The notes: a model not told the origin generated them from the letters alone. A stretch of 64,000 bases of DNA from CAMAUF01 sp046152925 (GCA_046152925.1 JBJXFX010000040.1:25608-89607), one strand, 5' to 3'. Shown: positions 32,474 to 41,279, numbered from the stretch's first letter. Numbers and translations: made by a program.

Positions 32474-33271
32474 ATGTCCGATGCCCTGCTCGTTGAAAAC
32501 GACGGCCACGTCCGCTATCTCAAACTCAACCGCCCCGACCGGATGAACGCCCTCAGCGACGAGATCGCCTGGGCGATCGTCGGCGCCGTCGAAGCCGCGG
32601 CCAAAGATGACTCGGTCTGGGTCGTCGCCATCACGGGCGAAGGGCGTGCCTTCTGCTCCGGCCTGGACCTGACCGGATCGGGCGGCAACCACTCGCCGCT
32701 GAGCCCGATGGGCCAACAACTCGACGACCTGCACTGGGTGAGCCGCTTCCCGCTGGGGCTGCGGGCCTGGTGCGACAAGCCGATCGTCGCCGGGATCAAC
32801 GGCGTCGCCGTCGGCGCGGGCCTCGCCCTCGCGATGGCCGCCGACATGCGGATCATGAAGCGAAGCGCACGGCTGATGGCTGGCTACCCGCGGATCGGCG
32901 GCTCGCCCGACGGCGGCCTGAGCTACACGCTCCCGCAGGCGATCGGTTACGAACAGGCGATCCGGTTCCTTTTGGAGAACCGGACGGTGGAGGGGGACGA
33001 AGCGCTGAAGCTGGGCCTCGTCGGCGAGGTCGTCGACGACGACGCCTTCGAGGCGCGCTTCCGCGAGTACGCAACGTCGCTCACGCACCTCTCGCCGATC
33101 ACGGCGCGGCTGACGAAGCGCGTCGTCCACCGCGCCACGACCGCCATCGACCTCGAATCCCAGTTCCGCTACGAGCTTGAAAACATCCGCCGCGCGTTTT
33201 CGAGCGAGGACGCGAAAGAGGCGCGCCAGGCCTTCTTCGACAAGCGCGCGCCGGTGTTCAAAGGGAAGTAG
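32474..33271 (+). CDS. Enoyl-CoA hydratase/isomerase family protein
   Basis: A 265-residue crotonase-fold protein. Oxyanion-hole segments are GRAFCSGLDLTGSGG (first half) and NGVAVGAGLALAMAADMRIM (second half). The segment where catalytic glutamates occur in hydratases reads GGSPDGGLSYTLPQAIGY, so one classic Glu is replaced, and hydratase activity is less sure than isomerase or another crotonase reaction. An AGGAGG site precedes ATG 32474. It is divergent from the large secreted protein gene and convergent with the Gfo/Idh/MocA gene. Confidence 0.9.
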   Translation: MSDALLVENDGHVRYLKLNRPDRMNALSDEIAWAIVGAVEAAAKDDSVWVVAITGEGRAFCSGLDLTGSGGNHSPLSPMGQQLDDLHWVSRFPLGLRAWCDKPIVAGINGVAVGAGLALAMAADMRIMKRSARLMAGYPRIGGSPDGGLSYTLPQAIGYEQAIRFLLENRTVEGDEALKLGLVGEVVDDDAFEARFREYATSLTHLSPITARLTKRVVHRATTAIDLESQFRYELENIRRAFSSEDAKEARQAFFDKRAPVFKGK

Positions 33272-33274
33272 CGG

Positions 33275-34150
33275 TCAGCCGAGCTGCGCCCCGGCGGCCG
33301 TGATGATCCGTTGGAGTTCGAGCCCGCGCTGGACATCGGCGATGGGCTCCAGCTCGCCCCTGATGACGGCGGCGAACTCGCGGTAGAGCGTCGCGAAATC
33401 GGTGGGCGAGGCCGTGGCGGCGCAGTCGACCTTTGCCACGCCGCGGCGGCCAAAGACCTCGGCGCCCGCGGTGTGCATGGCGACCTTCGCGGTGGCGCAA
33501 AACGAGGCCTCGCTATGGGCGCCGCCGGCGTGCTCGAGCGCGAGGCCGACCCAGCCGTGGCGGTCGCCGTGGGCGGCGACGCGTTCGACCGGCCCGAGGG
33601 TCGCTTCGAGCAGGTCGATGACGTGGGGGCCGAGGTCGAGCAGCGGGCCGCGTTCGAGCCGCCAGGGCGTCGCGAACGGGCTCCCCGGGAGAAATCCGCC
33701 ACCGGCGAAGACCGCCCGCCCGCCGATGGGCTCGAGGGCGCGCGCCTCCGCGACGAACTGGCGGACGGCCGCCGAAAACCGCCAGGTGAGCACGAGCATG
33801 TTCGGGACGCGCGCATCCGTCACCACGCGGGCGAGGCGTTCGGCCTCGGGGAGCGTGGCCGCGAGCGGCTTTTCGAGGAGAAGCGCCTTGCCGGCCTCGG
33901 CAGCGGCGACGGCGAGCGCCGGCTGGACATCTGGCGGGACGGAGCAGACGACGGCGTCGCAGGCGCGGAGGAAGGCGCCGTACTCGGTGAACGGGGTCGC
34001 GTTATGGCGAGTGGCGAGCTCCGCGGCCGCTTCGGGCCGTCGCGCCCAGACGGCGGCGAGCTGGAACTCGGGCGCGGCGGCAATGGACGGCGCATGCACC
34101 ATCTGCGCCCAGGGCCCCGCGCCGGCGAGGCCGATGCGGATGGGTGTCAC
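33275..34150 (-). CDS. Gfo/Idh/MocA family oxidoreductase
   Basis: A 291-residue NAD(P)-dependent oxidoreductase of the Gfo/Idh/MocA family. The Rossmann start is RIGLAGAGPWAQ (5-16) and the conserved EKP lies at 93-95 in LLLEKPLA. The C-terminal half (GRAVFAGGGFLPGSPF on) is the family's alpha/beta substrate domain. The substrate is probably a sugar or inositol-like compound but is not determinable. It starts at GTG 34150, which overlaps the nitroreductase stop by 4 bp (GTGA), so the two are translationally coupled. Confidence 0.88.
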   Translation of the reverse strand: MTPIRIGLAGAGPWAQMVHAPSIAAAPEFQLAAVWARRPEAAAELATRHNATPFTEYGAFLRACDAVVCSVPPDVQPALAVAAAEAGKALLLEKPLAATLPEAERLARVVTDARVPNMLVLTWRFSAAVRQFVAEARALEPIGGRAVFAGGGFLPGSPFATPWRLERGPLLDLGPHVIDLLEATLGPVERVAAHGDRHGWVGLALEHAGGAHSEASFCATAKVAMHTAGAEVFGRRGVAKVDCAATASPTDFATLYREFAAVIRGELEPIADVQRGLELQRIITAAGAQLG

Positions 34151-34776
34151 GCCCACGGCACCTTCTGGCCCCACGTCCCCCACGAGCTCACCTCCGCCGC
34201 CGGGCGGCGGTCGGTGGGGCCGAAACGGCCCCGCGGATACCCCAGCGGGATGCAGAAATGGAACTGGATCTCCTCGGGGATGCCGAACATCGCGTTGAAG
34301 CGGTCCATCACCTTCGGATGCAGCGTCGTCGGGACGCTCCCGATGCCGAGGGCGCGCGCCGCGAGCATCAGGTTCTGGGCGCACGTCACCACCGAGTTCG
34401 GGTGGCCGGACTTTGTGCTGAGGACGAAGACGACGCAGGGCGCCTCACCGATCTCGTTGGCGAGGCGCATCGCGGACTGGGAGACCTTGCGGTCGGCGGG
34501 GATGTCCTCGGGCTTGGTCCAGCCCTCGATGTCGCGGCGCTTCGCCCACCAGGCTTCGTGGTAAAGCTTGCCGAACTCGCGGATCTGGGCTCTGTCGGTG
34601 AGCACGAGAAAGCGCGTCGGCTGGACGTTGCCGCCGCTTGGCGCCTTGACTGCGGACTCAAGGATCAGCTCGATATCTCCCACCGGGATCGGGTCGGGCT
34701 TGAGGCGACGGATCGAGCGTTGGCTGAAGATGGCTTCGCCGAGCGGCATCGCGAGGCGGGAGGGATCGATGGTCAT
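34147..34776 (-). CDS. Nitroreductase family protein
   Basis: A 209-residue FMN-dependent nitroreductase-fold protein: AIFSQRSIRRLKPDPIP (FMN phosphate site with R-S-I-R), ILESAVKAPSGGNVQPTRFLVL (the A-P-S-x-x-N-x-Q-P motif), SVVTCAQNLMLAARALGIGSV, and the GYPRGRFGPTDRRP end. It accepts electrons from NAD(P)H and reduces quinones, nitro groups or halogenated aromatics. Start ATG 34776 has a GAGGAG site. It is coupled to the Gfo/Idh/MocA gene. Confidence 0.9.
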   Translation of the reverse strand: MTIDPSRLAMPLGEAIFSQRSIRRLKPDPIPVGDIELILESAVKAPSGGNVQPTRFLVLTDRAQIREFGKLYHEAWWAKRRDIEGWTKPEDIPADRKVSQSAMRLANEIGEAPCVVFVLSTKSGHPNSVVTCAQNLMLAARALGIGSVPTTLHPKVMDRFNAMFGIPEEIQFHFCIPLGYPRGRFGPTDRRPAAEVSSWGTWGQKVPWA

Positions 34777-34789
34777 GGTCGGGTTCTCC

Positions 34790-35207
34790 TCAGAGGCATG
34801 GCCGCACGATAGCAGCTTTCGCACTCCGGAGACCACGAAAATGGCGTTCGTTGAAGGTCAGGAGGGTGTCGACGCCGGCTTCTTCGGCGGCGGCAAGGAT
34901 GAGGGCGTCGTAGATCTGTCCGCCCTGGACGCCTTCCGCCGGCGCGCGGGCGATTGCGGAGAGGTAACCCTGAGGCGAGAGGACGTGCACCGACGTTGCG
35001 CGCGCGGACCAGCGCTCGAGGAGGTGCGCAGCGACCGCCGGGGACACGCGCAGCGGCGGCGGCATACGCCTCCGCCAAGGCGTGAGCCACGAGGAGCAAC
35101 CGCTCGCCGCCTCCGAGTCGCCGGTCCAGTTCTGCCGCAATCTCGGCTCGATGCATATGTGAGGGAAGGCAAGCCGGGACCAGCGCGCTCGTGTCGAGGG
35201 TGAACAA
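34790..35207 (-). pseudogene. vapC: VapC-like PIN-domain toxin, frameshifted
   Basis: The N-terminal part (MFTLDTSALVPACLPSHMHR, with PIN Asp in LDTS and Glu in LAEAYA) is in one frame from ATG 35207, and the rest (RVSPAVAAHLLERW, then GGQIYDALILAAAEEAGVDT and LTFNERHFRGL, with the later PIN Asp in YDALI and the N-E-x-H end) is in another. The shift falls in a GCGGCGGCGG run at about 35053-35062, where a one-base change would restore the gene. All acidic residues of the PIN site are otherwise intact. It may be a young pseudogene, a phase-variable switch or an assembly error. It follows the antitoxin by 6 bp. Confidence 0.8.
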
Positions 35208-35213
35208 GGCTGC

Positions 35214-35399
35214 TTACCGGTGAGTCTCGGCAAGCACTCGCTCGACCATCTCGGTACTCACCGGCGGGAGCTCGCGATCAGAGACCAGTTTGGGCCACAG
35301 GCCAGAGTCATCGACACGGTACGCCGCATCCCCAGCCGGCTCCCGAGGAAGGGGCGGCACGTGCGGTTCTCTCCTGCCGACTGCTCGCGGGTTCGCCAT
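35214..35399 (-). CDS. VapB-like antitoxin
   Basis: A 61-residue protein ending GLWPKLVSDRELPPVSTEMV and ERVLAETHR. The Pro-rich acidic C-terminal stretch (ELPPVSTEM) resembles the toxin-binding tails of VapB-type antitoxins. The N-terminal half is basic (MANPRAVGRREPHVPPLPRE). It precedes the VapC-like gene in the usual antitoxin-toxin order, with a 6-bp gap. The exact antitoxin family cannot be assigned. Confidence 0.55.
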   Translation of the reverse strand: MANPRAVGRREPHVPPLPREPAGDAAYRVDDSGLWPKLVSDRELPPVSTEMVERVLAETHR

Positions 35400-35435
35400 G
35401 TGCCAAGTATAGCCGGAAACGATGTCCGCCCGCGC

Positions 35436-35711
35436 CTACGCGCCGACCACCACGTTCCAGGGCTTTATCCTCCAACCGGTCACCAGGCCGTTCTTCACGT
35501 ACGGGTCGCTGGCGATGAACGCCTCGATGGCTGCCGGCGAATCCGCCTTGAAGATGAACACCGCGCTATCGACCGGGTCGCCCGCGGCGCCGGCCATCAC
35601 GAGCCCGCCTTCCGCATGGAGGGCGCGGGCGTTGCCGAGGTGCTCGGCGCGATGCGGCTCACGCTTCGTGAGGATGTCGGGGACGTAGTCGTAGAAGAGC
35701 AAGTAGTACAT
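35436..35711 (-). CDS. YciI family protein
   Basis: A 91-residue YciI-like ferredoxin-fold protein: YYLLFYDYVPDILTKREPHR opening, then HAEGGLVMAGAAGDPVDSAVFIF and SDPYVKNGLVTGWRIKPW. The conserved His/Asp of the family are in the EPHRAEHLG and SDPYV segments. Its function is poorly known; the fold occurs in muconolactone-isomerase-like and dehydrochlorinase-like enzymes. Monocistronic, 9 bp from the next gene on the minus strand. Confidence 0.9.
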   Translation of the reverse strand: MYYLLFYDYVPDILTKREPHRAEHLGNARALHAEGGLVMAGAAGDPVDSAVFIFKADSPAAIEAFIASDPYVKNGLVTGWRIKPWNVVVGA

Positions 35712-35720
35712 GTGCCGAGC

Positions 35721-36506
35721 CTACGCCAGCGGCGCGCGAAGGGCACCATGGCGGCAGGCTGGCGGCGTCAACACCTGATCGCGGATCCAACGCGCGACCA
35801 TTTTGGGGCGCTCAATCGGCAATTGATGCGTCCCGGTCGGGGCGATGTGGACGGGCCAGCCGCGTTCCTGGGCAAGGGCGAGGACGCGGTCGAGGCGGGC
35901 CGATGGGTCGCGGCCGCCGTGGAGCGCGGCGATCGGGAGGTGCACGGCGTCCGCCAAGCGTGGCACGTGGTCGCCAAAAACGATGCGGTTGATCGAATCG
36001 TGGCCCTGCCGGGTGTGTTGAAACGCGGCGATCATGTGGTCAGTCGGCTGGAGCGGTACGAACGCGCGCCCAACTGGAGACCAGAAGCGCCGCAAGCCGT
36101 AGACCGTCCGGCAGCCGATGCCGTGGGAGAGCTTGTCGTTCGCCAAGACCGTCTTGTGGAGCAGTCCGCGCTTGTGGAGGTGGGAGAGGCCATCCTCGCG
36201 ATCGGCATAGACGGGCAAGCCCACAAGGCCGAGGCCCGCCGGGCAGACATCGAGCTGCGTGATGAGGTCGAGCGCGACGATCGCGCCCATGGAATGGCCG
36301 ACGATGTGCGTCGGCGCGAACGCCTGCGCCACCGGCAGGACGTGCGCGACCATCCGCTCGAGGGTCGGGTGGTCGTCTGGGCCGGAGCCGTGACCGAGGA
36401 GGTCTGGCGCACGGAGGTCGCAGTCGGCGTCGAGCTCGGCCGCCACTTGCCGCCAGGCAACGCCGCCGGACATGAACCCATGCAAGAGCAGGACGCGAGG
36501 ACGCAT
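35721..36506 (-). CDS. Alpha/beta hydrolase
   Basis: A 261-residue alpha/beta hydrolase: LLLHGFMSGG (oxyanion region), nucleophile S72 in the elbow IVGHSMGAIVA, and a C-terminal catalytic His in TGTHQLPIERP, with an Asp or similar in HGGRDPSARL. Substrate not determinable (esters, lactones or epoxides are all possible). It is followed by YciI on the same strand and preceded by DegV, all minus strand. Confidence 0.88.
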   Translation of the reverse strand: MRPRVLLLHGFMSGGVAWRQVAAELDADCDLRAPDLLGHGSGPDDHPTLERMVAHVLPVAQAFAPTHIVGHSMGAIVALDLITQLDVCPAGLGLVGLPVYADREDGLSHLHKRGLLHKTVLANDKLSHGIGCRTVYGLRRFWSPVGRAFVPLQPTDHMIAAFQHTRQGHDSINRIVFGDHVPRLADAVHLPIAALHGGRDPSARLDRVLALAQERGWPVHIAPTGTHQLPIERPKMVARWIRDQVLTPPACRHGALRAPLA

Positions 36507-36523
36507 TTCCCTAGCTTAGGGCC

Positions 36524-37366
36524 TTACGCCGGACGAGCGAGGAAGACCGCCCCGGTGCAGCCCGGCCCCGTGTGTGCGCCCACGGCCGGGCCGATCACGT
36601 ACTGCATGACCTCAGCCTCCGGGGCAAGCTCGCGGACGGCGCGTTCGAGCTCGGCGGCCAGGGCATCCGCGTCGCCGTTCGAAATGCCGATGCGCCAGCG
36701 CTTGCCCGGATTGGCCTCGAAGGCGGCGCGGACGCGCGCCGTGATCGCGGCAAGCGCCTCCTCGACCGTCCCGGCCTGGCCGATGGGGCGAACCTGGCCC
36801 TCCGCGGCGGCAAGGATCGGGACGGCCCCGCCGCCCCCCGCTTCACGCATTCTACCCCCGGCACGGAGGAGTTCGGCGCCGCGCACGATGAACACGTTGC
36901 CCGCGTCGGCGGCGGCTCGCTTTGCCACAGCCTCGGCGGCTTCGATGGAGGCGCCCGAGGCGAGCGCCTCCATCGCCTCCCAGGCGGCGAGGCCCTCGAC
37001 GAAGGACGCTTGGCCCGTGTCGATCAGATGCACCGGGATGGGCGCCAGTTCGGCCGCGACCCGCGCGCTATTCAACGTGCCGCTGAAGCTCGCGCCAATG
37101 TGGATCGAGACGATGCGCTCCGCGCTGGCCGCGGCGGCCGCTTCGTATGCCTCAAGGAAGCGGCCGGGCGACGGCTGGCTTGTGCTCGGTTTAGCGCCCG
37201 CGCGCAGGCGGGCATAGAAGGTCGGCGCGTCGAGGTCGACGTTTTCGAGGTACTCCACGCCATCCAAGACTACCGTCAGCGGGACGACCGTCGCGCCAAA
37301 GCGTCGGACGACCTCTTCCGGGAGATAACATGCGGAATCCAGGACAACCGCAGTTTTTGAGATCAC
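36524..37366 (-). CDS. DegV family fatty-acid-binding protein
   Basis: A 280-residue DegV protein: TAVVLDSACYLPEEVVRRFG, VVPLTVVLDGVEYLENVDLD, KPSTSQPSPGRFLEAYEAA and SIHIGASFSGTLNSARVAA all match the family signature. DegV proteins bind fatty acids and serve the FakA/FakB type of fatty-acid phosphorylation, as the FakB subunit, in other phyla. No FakA gene adjoins. It is located upstream of the alpha/beta hydrolase on the same strand. Confidence 0.93.
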   Translation of the reverse strand: MISKTAVVLDSACYLPEEVVRRFGATVVPLTVVLDGVEYLENVDLDAPTFYARLRAGAKPSTSQPSPGRFLEAYEAAAAASAERIVSIHIGASFSGTLNSARVAAELAPIPVHLIDTGQASFVEGLAAWEAMEALASGASIEAAEAVAKRAAADAGNVFIVRGAELLRAGGRMREAGGGGAVPILAAAEGQVRPIGQAGTVEEALAAITARVRAAFEANPGKRWRIGISNGDADALAAELERAVRELAPEAEVMQYVIGPAVGAHTGPGCTGAVFLARPA

Positions 37367-37399
37367 GAGCGTCCGCTCCTGCTCCGGGACGATTCATCC

Positions 37400-37888
37400 C
37401 TACGAGTTTGCATAGGACTGCGCCGCGCTGCTCACGCCACCGATCGCGCCGGTCACTTGCTCTTTGGTCAGCGCCTGGAAGGTCCCGCGGGCGCTGACGC
37501 AGACGCGGCCCTTCGCATCGCGGACCTCACCCACCGCCGTGAGGTCCGCACCGTCATGGGATTCGATCCGGCAGACGACGCGATGGGGCTGGCCGACCCA
37601 GACGGGCCGCTGGAAGGTCAACGTCAGCTCGCGGGTGACGCCGAAGCGGTGGGCGATGGCGATGATCACCCAGGCCATGCCCTCGTCGATCAGCGCGCTG
37701 GAGAACCCGCCGTGGGCGAACATCGGCGCGCTCGAGTGGAAGGGCTGGGGCGTGACGTCCGCCTCGACGTGGCCAGCCTCCGCATCGAGATAGAATGGGA
37801 TGCCGAGGCCGCGCGGGTTTTTCGGCTCGCAGACGAAGCAATTCGTCCCGAAGTCCCACTGTTCGTTGTCGAGTAGAACGCGCGTCAT
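37400..37888 (-). CDS. Hotdog-fold thioesterase (PaaI-like)
   Basis: A 162-residue single-hotdog protein. It has a C-x2-C pair near the start (NCFVCEPKNPRGLGIPF), as in the Cys-containing 4HBT proteins, the catalytic-loop segment FAHGGFSSALIDEGMAWVI (conserved H-G-G and the helix start), and the pair RELTLTFQRPVWVGQPHRV. It would hydrolyse an acyl-CoA thioester. ATG 37888 is chosen on family length. It lies just downstream of the tyrosine phosphatase. Confidence 0.86.
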   Translation of the reverse strand: MTRVLLDNEQWDFGTNCFVCEPKNPRGLGIPFYLDAEAGHVEADVTPQPFHSSAPMFAHGGFSSALIDEGMAWVIIAIAHRFGVTRELTLTFQRPVWVGQPHRVVCRIESHDGADLTAVGEVRDAKGRVCVSARGTFQALTKEQVTGAIGGVSSAAQSYANS

Positions 37889-37910
37889 CGGCCGCTCCGC
37901 TGGTGACAGA

Positions 37911-38690
37911 CTACACGACCAGCATCTCGTGCACCGCGCGGAGCGTCGAGGCGGGGACCCCGAGGTATTCCAAGAAGCTCCGCACTGAGCCATGCTCGCT
38001 CCGGAGCCCTTCGAGCAACCGGCGCATGTGCGCCGCATCCGTCTCCAAGACGCGCGCGAACTCCTCCGGCGTCATCCCCATCATCGTGTAGTGCCCGGCG
38101 AATCGCTCCACGTGCCGTGGCAGGTACGCCCCGGTGAGGTGGTAGTCCTCCACGATCTGGTCGTCATCGACTCCGGCGAGACCAAGGACGAGCGCGGCGG
38201 CGATGCCCGTCCGGTCGCGGCCCGCGCTGCAGTGGAAGACCGCTGGGAGGTGCCCGGGGGCGGCGATCGCCGCGAAGAAGGCAACGTAGACATCGGGCCG
38301 ATCCGTGAGGATTTTCTGGTAGGCAGCGGTCCAGTCGCGCTGCAGCAGCCGCATCTCTTCCCAGACGACTTTCCGCTCTTCGGGCGTGAGCACAGTGCTG
38401 CCCTCAATCGGCAGGTGGACGTGCGTGATGCCATGGTCGGCGAGCGGGGCCAGGCCGTCGCGATCGAGCTCCAAGGCGTTGCGAAAGTCGATGACCGTGC
38501 GGACGCCGAGCCGATCGCGCAGCTCGGCCAGGCCCTCCGCCGGCATGTGGTGGGTCATCCCCGCGCGGTAGAGGAGGCCTCGACGGACGGTGCGCCCATC
38601 GGCCGTCCGGCGCCCACCGAGGTCACGGAGGTTGATCGCGCCGGGGATCAGGTCGTCGAGGGGTGCCCCAGGGGCGAGGACGTCGCTCAT
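37911..38690 (-). CDS. Tyrosine/serine phosphatase, Y_phosphatase3 family
   Basis: A 259-residue phosphatase of the cysteine-dependent superfamily. The P-loop is H153-C154-SAGRD-R160 in VFHCSAGRDRTGIAAALVLGL. Upstream features are NLRDLGGRRTADGRTVRRG (the family's N-terminal N-F/L-R-D-x-G-G motif) and VIDFRNALELD. Bacterial members (MptpB/LipA-like) act on phosphotyrosine, phosphoserine and phosphoinositides. It precedes the thioesterase on the same strand. Confidence 0.9.
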   Translation of the reverse strand: MSDVLAPGAPLDDLIPGAINLRDLGGRRTADGRTVRRGLLYRAGMTHHMPAEGLAELRDRLGVRTVIDFRNALELDRDGLAPLADHGITHVHLPIEGSTVLTPEERKVVWEEMRLLQRDWTAAYQKILTDRPDVYVAFFAAIAAPGHLPAVFHCSAGRDRTGIAAALVLGLAGVDDDQIVEDYHLTGAYLPRHVERFAGHYTMMGMTPEEFARVLETDAAHMRRLLEGLRSEHGSVRSFLEYLGVPASTLRAVHEMLVV

Positions 38691-38714
38691 TCGCCTAGGG
38701 TATCTGGCCCCGTG

Positions 38715-39443
38715 TTAACGGCCGACGCCATCGAGGCCACTGAGGAAGGCGCGCAGCAGGTCGCGAAGTCCAACGGCGTGGGAGTGCCAAATGACGTGGG
38801 CGGCGCCGTCGATGCGTTCGAACCGCGCCCGAGGCATGAGCGACGCGATCTGCTCGGTGGGCCAGGAGGGGCGGATGTCGTCGCTCCCCCAGACGAAGAG
38901 GGCCGGCACATCGAGGCGGGCAACGTCACGCCACAGCTCCGGGCGCTGGATGTAGCGCCGGGCGGCAGCGTTGAGCTGCCGGTTCACCTCGAGGTTCGGT
39001 GGGTAGGCTTGCTCGGGTTCGAACTCGCCGCGTTCGTCCTTGTTCCGGTGGTACGCCTCGCTCCAAAGCCGGTCGTTGACGAGCCTTCCGCCCGCGATCC
39101 CGATCACGGCCGTCACACGATCGGGGTAGGTGAGCGCGTAAATCAGCGCGATGTCGGCGCCCCAGGAATGGCCGCCGACCGCCCAGCGGTCGTAGCCGCG
39201 GGCTTCGCGCACGGCCTCCATGTCCGCGAGGCATTGCTCGAGGGTGTAGACCTCCTCGTGGGAGGAGCGCCCGCAGCCGCGTTGTTCGAAGCGCGTGACA
39301 CAGGCGACGTCGTCGACCATCGCGGCCACGGGGCCAAGGTAGTCGCAGCAGCCGGGGCCCCCGTTCGCGAGCAACAGGCCAGGGCCGGCGCCGGTGGTCT
39401 CCGTCCAAATGAGCGCGTTGCCGCTGGTGATGAACTCTTCCAT
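38715..39443 (-). CDS. Alpha/beta hydrolase, proline iminopeptidase-like
   Basis: A 242-residue alpha/beta hydrolase. GGPG at 28-31 (ANGGPGCCDY) is the S33 family signature, and the nucleophile is S93 in AVGGHSWGADIAL. The acid and His are in FVWGSDDIRPSW and DGAAHVIWHSHAVGL. The cap domain is short compared with Pip enzymes, so it may be an amidase or esterase. I start at ATG 39443 (MEEFITSGNALIW), matching the fold; a longer upstream frame overlaps the terminator and is rejected. Confidence 0.85.
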   Translation of the reverse strand: MEEFITSGNALIWTETTGAGPGLLLANGGPGCCDYLGPVAAMVDDVACVTRFEQRGCGRSSHEEVYTLEQCLADMEAVREARGYDRWAVGGHSWGADIALIYALTYPDRVTAVIGIAGGRLVNDRLWSEAYHRNKDERGEFEPEQAYPPNLEVNRQLNAAARRYIQRPELWRDVARLDVPALFVWGSDDIRPSWPTEQIASLMPRARFERIDGAAHVIWHSHAVGLRDLLRAFLSGLDGVGR

Positions 39444-39478
39444 GCCGCAAGCGTGCCCCGCCGCCGCGTGACACGAAA

Positions 39479-39505
39479 GGGCCCCGCCGGGATTCGGCGG
39501 GGCCC
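39479..39505 (-). terminator. Hairpin terminator after the secreted protein gene at 39.5 kb
   Basis: An 11-bp GC-rich stem (GGGCCCCGCCG and its complement) with a 5-bp loop lies 36 bp after the stop codon on the minus strand and is followed by TTT. The same hairpin occurs after the neighbouring paralogue at 41.2 kb. Confidence 0.8.
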
Positions 39506-39540
39506 CTTGGAGGACGCTGCGTACGAGTGGCCCGGATGAG

Positions 39541-40956
39541 CTACTGCGCCTTGACGTTGCGGTAGCAGAGGCGCTCATTGCCGGCCCCGTCCACCGCTTT
39601 GAAGGTGACCTTCCAGAGAGCGCCGGTAGCGCCCGTGAAGGTCCAGCTGTTCGGCGCTGGCCGCGGGACGGCGCCCGCGAAGCTGCCGCCGCCGAGCGAG
39701 GTCTTGACGATGCTCGCAACGGTCTTGGTCACGCCGGAGAGGTTGTCGCCGGCGGTGAAATCGAGGACGAGCGGCGTCGAACCGGTCTTGCTGACGATGT
39801 AGGGCGAGACCGGCGCCGTGCAGGTCGGGGCCTGGGTGTCGATCTGGATGAACAGGCCGACGGGCTCAACCGCGACGTTGCCGGCGTTGTCAATGCAGGC
39901 GCCCGGCGGGTTGAAGACGTGCTTGCCCTGGCTGGTGAAGTTCATCCGAGCGGGGTAGGTGTTGGTCGCGACACCGGAGCCGCCGGCTTCGTCCATGCAG
40001 CTGATGAAGACCGCGACGTCCTTCTTGGTCCACGTGTTCGGCGTGTAGCTCGAGCTCGACGGCGCGCCCGGAGGCGAGGTGTCCTGGCTCCCGAAGGTGC
40101 CGTAGAGCGCGTAGGTAATCTTCAAGACGGGCGGCGTGACGTCGCCAGCCTCCACGTCCACCACGGCGCAATCCGGGGACGAGTAGTTGCCCGCCTTGTC
40201 GAGCGCCATCACGCAGAGGACGTGGAGGCCGTTCGAAAGCGCCGGCGTCGTGTAGGGGCTCGAGCACTCGACATAGTCGCCGGGGTCGTTGAAGGGACTC
40301 GGGTCGACGGCGCAGAGCGTTTTGTCGATTCCCGAGAAAACGAACTGCACACCCTGGCCGGCCGTGCAGCTTGCGGCCGAACCAATGCCTGCGTAGACGC
40401 AGACAACCGTGTCGCTCGATTCGAATTCGAACGTCGGGGTGTTGTCCGGGATCGCCGAAATCGATGGGCCGCTGGTGATCTGCGCCCAGGGCTTCGTCTG
40501 GTCGATCTGGATGTGGCGAGAGACCGGCTCGCTGACGTTGTCCGAGTTGTCGAAGACCACGAATCGAGCGACGTAGTCCGTGTCGTGCTGGTTGAAAATG
40601 AGGTCGGTGCAGTCCGAAAGCGGGCCGCCATCTGCGAAGTCCTCTTGGTGGTAGTTCCCGTTGATCGTACGGACGTAATCCAAACCGCTCACGTCGGACT
40701 CATCGCCGTTGTCGGGATCTTCGGCGCAAACGGCGACCGCGACGTACTGGTTGGACCACCCGGACGGGGTGGAGGCGGATGTGATGTACGGGTCCGCCGT
40801 GTCCGGAAACGTCCGGTCGATGGCCGCCTTGGCGGCCTGGTCCTGGAGGATGTGGACGCCCGCCGCAGCTGCGGCGAACAAAGGAAGGAAGACGCTCGCG
40901 ACCTGAACCCAGGTCCGCATCCGCCTCCGGACTGAAGTTGGTGGGGCGCTACTCAA
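39541..40956 (-). CDS. Secreted Ig-like protein, paralogue A
   Basis: A 471-residue secreted protein: N-terminal signal anchor (SSAPPTSVRRRMRTWVQVAS, then the hydrophobic FLPLFAAAAAGVHIL), three Ig-like domains recognisable by RYIQIDQTKP-type linkers (here IDQTKPWAQITSGPSIS), then GSGVATNTYPARMNFTSQGK and the shared C-terminal module IDTQAPTCTAPVSPYIVSKT on to AGNERLCYRNVKAQ. Start is TTG 40956, with AGGAG 10 bp upstream, matching the paralogue. The last 200 residues are nearly identical to paralogue B, the first part diverges, so gene conversion or selection acts unevenly. No enzymatic domain seen. Confidence 0.85.
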   Translation of the reverse strand: MSSAPPTSVRRRMRTWVQVASVFLPLFAAAAAGVHILQDQAAKAAIDRTFPDTADPYITSASTPSGWSNQYVAVAVCAEDPDNGDESDVSGLDYVRTINGNYHQEDFADGGPLSDCTDLIFNQHDTDYVARFVVFDNSDNVSEPVSRHIQIDQTKPWAQITSGPSISAIPDNTPTFEFESSDTVVCVYAGIGSAASCTAGQGVQFVFSGIDKTLCAVDPSPFNDPGDYVECSSPYTTPALSNGLHVLCVMALDKAGNYSSPDCAVVDVEAGDVTPPVLKITYALYGTFGSQDTSPPGAPSSSSYTPNTWTKKDVAVFISCMDEAGGSGVATNTYPARMNFTSQGKHVFNPPGACIDNAGNVAVEPVGLFIQIDTQAPTCTAPVSPYIVSKTGSTPLVLDFTAGDNLSGVTKTVASIVKTSLGGGSFAGAVPRPAPNSWTFTGATGALWKVTFKAVDGAGNERLCYRNVKAQ

Positions 40957-41279
40957 GCTTCCATTCTCCTCTCCATCTCGGGACGTCGCCATCCGCGACG
41001 GTCGCAGATGGCGAACATCCTGCCACTGCGGCATCGAAGCCGTCCATAGAAAGGTCGACGGTCAATGTTGCCGACCACAGAGCACGGATCGCGCGATTCG
41101 GCCAAAAAGGACGAGACAGTTGGCGCGGTGAATCGCCCAACGTTGCCGAGGCCGGAGCGCCGGCGGCGCCATCGGCTCCGTCGTAGGGTACGATCCGCGC
41201 ACACATACGAAACCAAAGGGCCCCGCCGGGATTCGGCGGGGCCCTTTGACGGACGCTGCGTAGGAGTGGCCCCGATGGG
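40957..41279. other. Intergenic region between the two paralogues
   Basis: These 323 bp separate two tandem paralogues on the minus strand and hold the start region of paralogue A (at its left edge) and the terminator of paralogue B (41218-41244). No convincing -35/-10 pair or other gene was seen; the rest shows no repeat other than the copied 3' flank. Confidence 0.5.
41218..41244 (-). terminator. Hairpin terminator after paralogue B
   Basis: The same 11-bp stem as at 39.48 kb (GGGCCCCGCCG) with loop GGATT, flanked by AAA and TTT, so it works in both directions. It lies 36 bp after the stop of the gene at 41.28-42.7 kb. Confidence 0.8.
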
